Positions 63,008 through 64,000 of a stretch of 64,000 bases of DNA are shown here, in pieces. Source of the stretch: an uncultured Clostridia bacterium (GTDB lineage Bacteria; Bacillota; Clostridia; Christensenellales; QALW01); contig CAKSKV010000003.1 of assembly GCA_934465535.1 (NCBI GenBank), positions 124,001 through 188,000 of the forward strand, given 5' to 3'. Below the pieces are notes generated by a model that saw only the letters and a list, made by a program, of their open reading frames with translations, did no database searches and was not told the origin of the DNA. Position 1 is the stretch's first letter. The number at the start of each line of letters is the position of its first letter. The translations under genes and the position numbers were made by a program.

Positions 63008-63996
63008 GATGCAGTAAAATCCAATAATATCATTCCCGTTTCCGCCGCAATAAACAGCCCTAACGCAATATATCCAAGCGCCGGGCGCTTTCCCGCCCGC
63101 AGCGCTTTTCCGCCGCGCCCCGTGACGGGGTCCCACGGCCGCACGGAATCAAGATACCCCGCAAAGCCCGGCGTAAGCTCCGCCGGTTTGCTGCTGCCCG
63201 TTAAGCGCCGGTTTCTCCTGCGCGTGCAGTATATGTAGCCGAAAAGCCCCGCCGCCAGCAGCGCCCCGCCCAGCACTATCCATATTCCCATGGAAAACAG
63301 CTGCTCCGCCAGCGTATATTCCACCGCTTCCTCTGTGTTGTCCGGCATGTTTGTAAGCAGCATGGCAACAAAATTGTTTGCAAAGTGCAGCAGCATCGAG
63401 GGTGCCAGCGAGTCCGCCTCAAGATCCACCACCGCAAGTATCACGCCGAAAATAAAGGCAAAGAATACCTGCTGCAGATTGCCGTGCATTATTCCGAACA
63501 GCATTGCCGACATAAGCACCGCCGTTTTGGGCGAATACCGCTCAAAGGAGCGCATTACCATCCCGCGGAAGAACATCTCCTCGCAGAACGCCGGCAGCAG
63601 CCCGTAAAGCAGCGAGGAAAATATAAGCTGCGGCAGGGTGGAAACAGTAAAGGAATCCCCCGTCGGCTTATAGCCTATCTGCTCAAGCAGGGTCACAAAC
63701 AGGCTGTTTGCCCCGTTTGCAAAAAAGAACGCCCCTGCCGCCACCGGCAGCAGCAACAGCAGCTGCACGCCGTTTATCCCCCTGCGCAGCCTCATGGAGG
63801 CGGTAAAATCGCAGCCCGATATCTGCATGCATATAAGCACCGGTGCAAGCATGCACACCAACTGGCTTACAAGTATGTTTATCATATTAAAGCCGTAGTC
63901 GCTTTGAAGCTCCGGCTTGCAGGCGCACAGAAAGCTCAGTATAAGGGAGAATGTAAAAAACAGTCCCAAAAACAGCAAAAGCGCGCCGCCGCTCAC
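62995..63996 (-). CDS. CPBP-family intramembrane protease (start may lie outside window)
   Basis: A 333-residue multi-pass membrane protein of the CPBP (CAAX/Abi) family. The three active-site motifs are present: CEEMFFRG with the EExxxR pattern, FGIMHGN, and LLHFANNF. Seven or eight helices are predicted, plus a cytoplasmic basic loop (RRRNRRLTGSSKPAEL). Bacterial members can process prenylated proteins or peptides or act in bacteriocin immunity. The GTG at 63996 is four bases from the window end, with no ribosome site visible, so the true start may lie further out. It overlaps rlmH at its end. Confidence 0.85.
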   Translation of the reverse strand: MSGGALLLFLGLFFTFSLILSFLCACKPELQSDYGFNMINILVSQLVCMLAPVLICMQISGCDFTASMRLRRGINGVQLLLLLPVAAGAFFFANGANSLFVTLLEQIGYKPTGDSFTVSTLPQLIFSSLLYGLLPAFCEEMFFRGMVMRSFERYSPKTAVLMSAMLFGIMHGNLQQVFFAFIFGVILAVVDLEADSLAPSMLLHFANNFVAMLLTNMPDNTEEAVEYTLAEQLFSMGIWIVLGGALLAAGLFGYIYCTRRRNRRLTGSSKPAELTPGFAGYLDSVRPWDPVTGRGGKALRAGKRPALGYIALGLFIAAETGMILLDFTASWLR

Positions 63997-64000
63997 CGTA

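Noticed and set aside
1..64000. CRISPR arrays, tRNA and rRNA genes, intact insertion sequences
   Set aside because: No regularly spaced repeats, tRNA T-arm-like cloverleaves, rRNA segments or transposase genes were seen on reading both strands.

Overview
The window looks like a chromosomal segment of a spore-forming member of the Clostridia (Bacillota), probably an uncultured gut lineage. The spore genes support this: a Gin/CsfB-type anti-sigma factor, YqfC, YqfD and a CotH-family lipoprotein. So do the regulatory RNAs (an S-box SAM-I riboswitch before metK and a T-box leader), the many near-consensus sigma-A promoters with 16-17 bp spacers, and the frequent TTG/GTG starts. Most genes are GC-rich. 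Several AT-rich inserts stand out at about 9.3-10.6, 20.1-21.8, 32.9-34.0 and 51.1-53.9 kb. No rRNA, tRNA, CRISPR array or intact insertion sequence was recognised.

Layout. 0.06-4.1 kb: a minus-strand phage DNA-packaging module (small and large terminase, portal, scaffold-like protein), cut by the left edge. 4.3-9.3 kb: Gin, then an Orn/Lys/Arg-decarboxylase-family PLP enzyme and thymidylate kinase (a csfB-yaaO-tmk neighbourhood as in Bacillus), two DUF2812-like membrane proteins (one fused to a GNAT domain) and an Fe-S protein. 9.3-10.6 kb: an AT-rich insert with a nested inverted-repeat structure, a terminator, a small ORF and an Ig-like lipoprotein. 10.8-15.4 kb: a membrane-anchored 1560-residue repeat protein. 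15.7-17.2 kb: yqfC-yqfD. 17.5-19.9 kb: a small zinc-ribbon protein and an InlB-repeat surface protein. 20.2-21.7 kb: an AbiE-type toxin-antitoxin pair. 21.9-30.6 kb: a minus-strand F-type ATP synthase operon (atpBEFHAGDC) ending in a translationally coupled nuclease-helicase; its delta subunit is reduced to about 81 residues.

30.9-48.3 kb: housekeeping and envelope genes. These are an alpha-oxoamine synthase resembling bacterial serine palmitoyltransferase, FucU/RbsD, an exported amidase-like protein, ComF, RecD2, riboswitch-controlled metK, a rubredoxin-rubrerythrin with a symmetric operator-like promoter, a three-LTD CotH lipoprotein, a phosphodiester-glycosidase-domain protein, a GH27 alpha-galactosidase and a YgjP-like metalloprotease. 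48.5-51.1 kb: a large unrecognised protein. 51.1-53.9 kb: an AT-rich island with a BRO-N/Fic fusion, a SEFIR-domain protein and the decayed tail of a large serine recombinase, followed by an orphan adenine methyltransferase. 55.6-61.3 kb: a sugar-phosphate-isomerase-like protein, two acyl-CoA synthetases, a small membrane protein and an HTH-cupin regulator. 61.4-61.7 kb: a T-box leader with no synthetase or amino-acid gene after it. 62.0-64.0 kb: tadA, rlmH and a CPBP protease in an overlapping cluster.

How the parts relate. The ATP synthase operon is one tight transcription unit. The two acyl-CoA synthetases and the HTH-cupin regulator probably form a fatty-acyl/organic-acid activation locus. 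The SPT-like enzyme could use acyl-CoA from such enzymes, but that link is inference. The best candidates for something undescribed are the Fic/SEFIR island, the orphan T-box, the mini-delta ATP synthase, the SPT-like enzyme and the 9.5 kb folded element.
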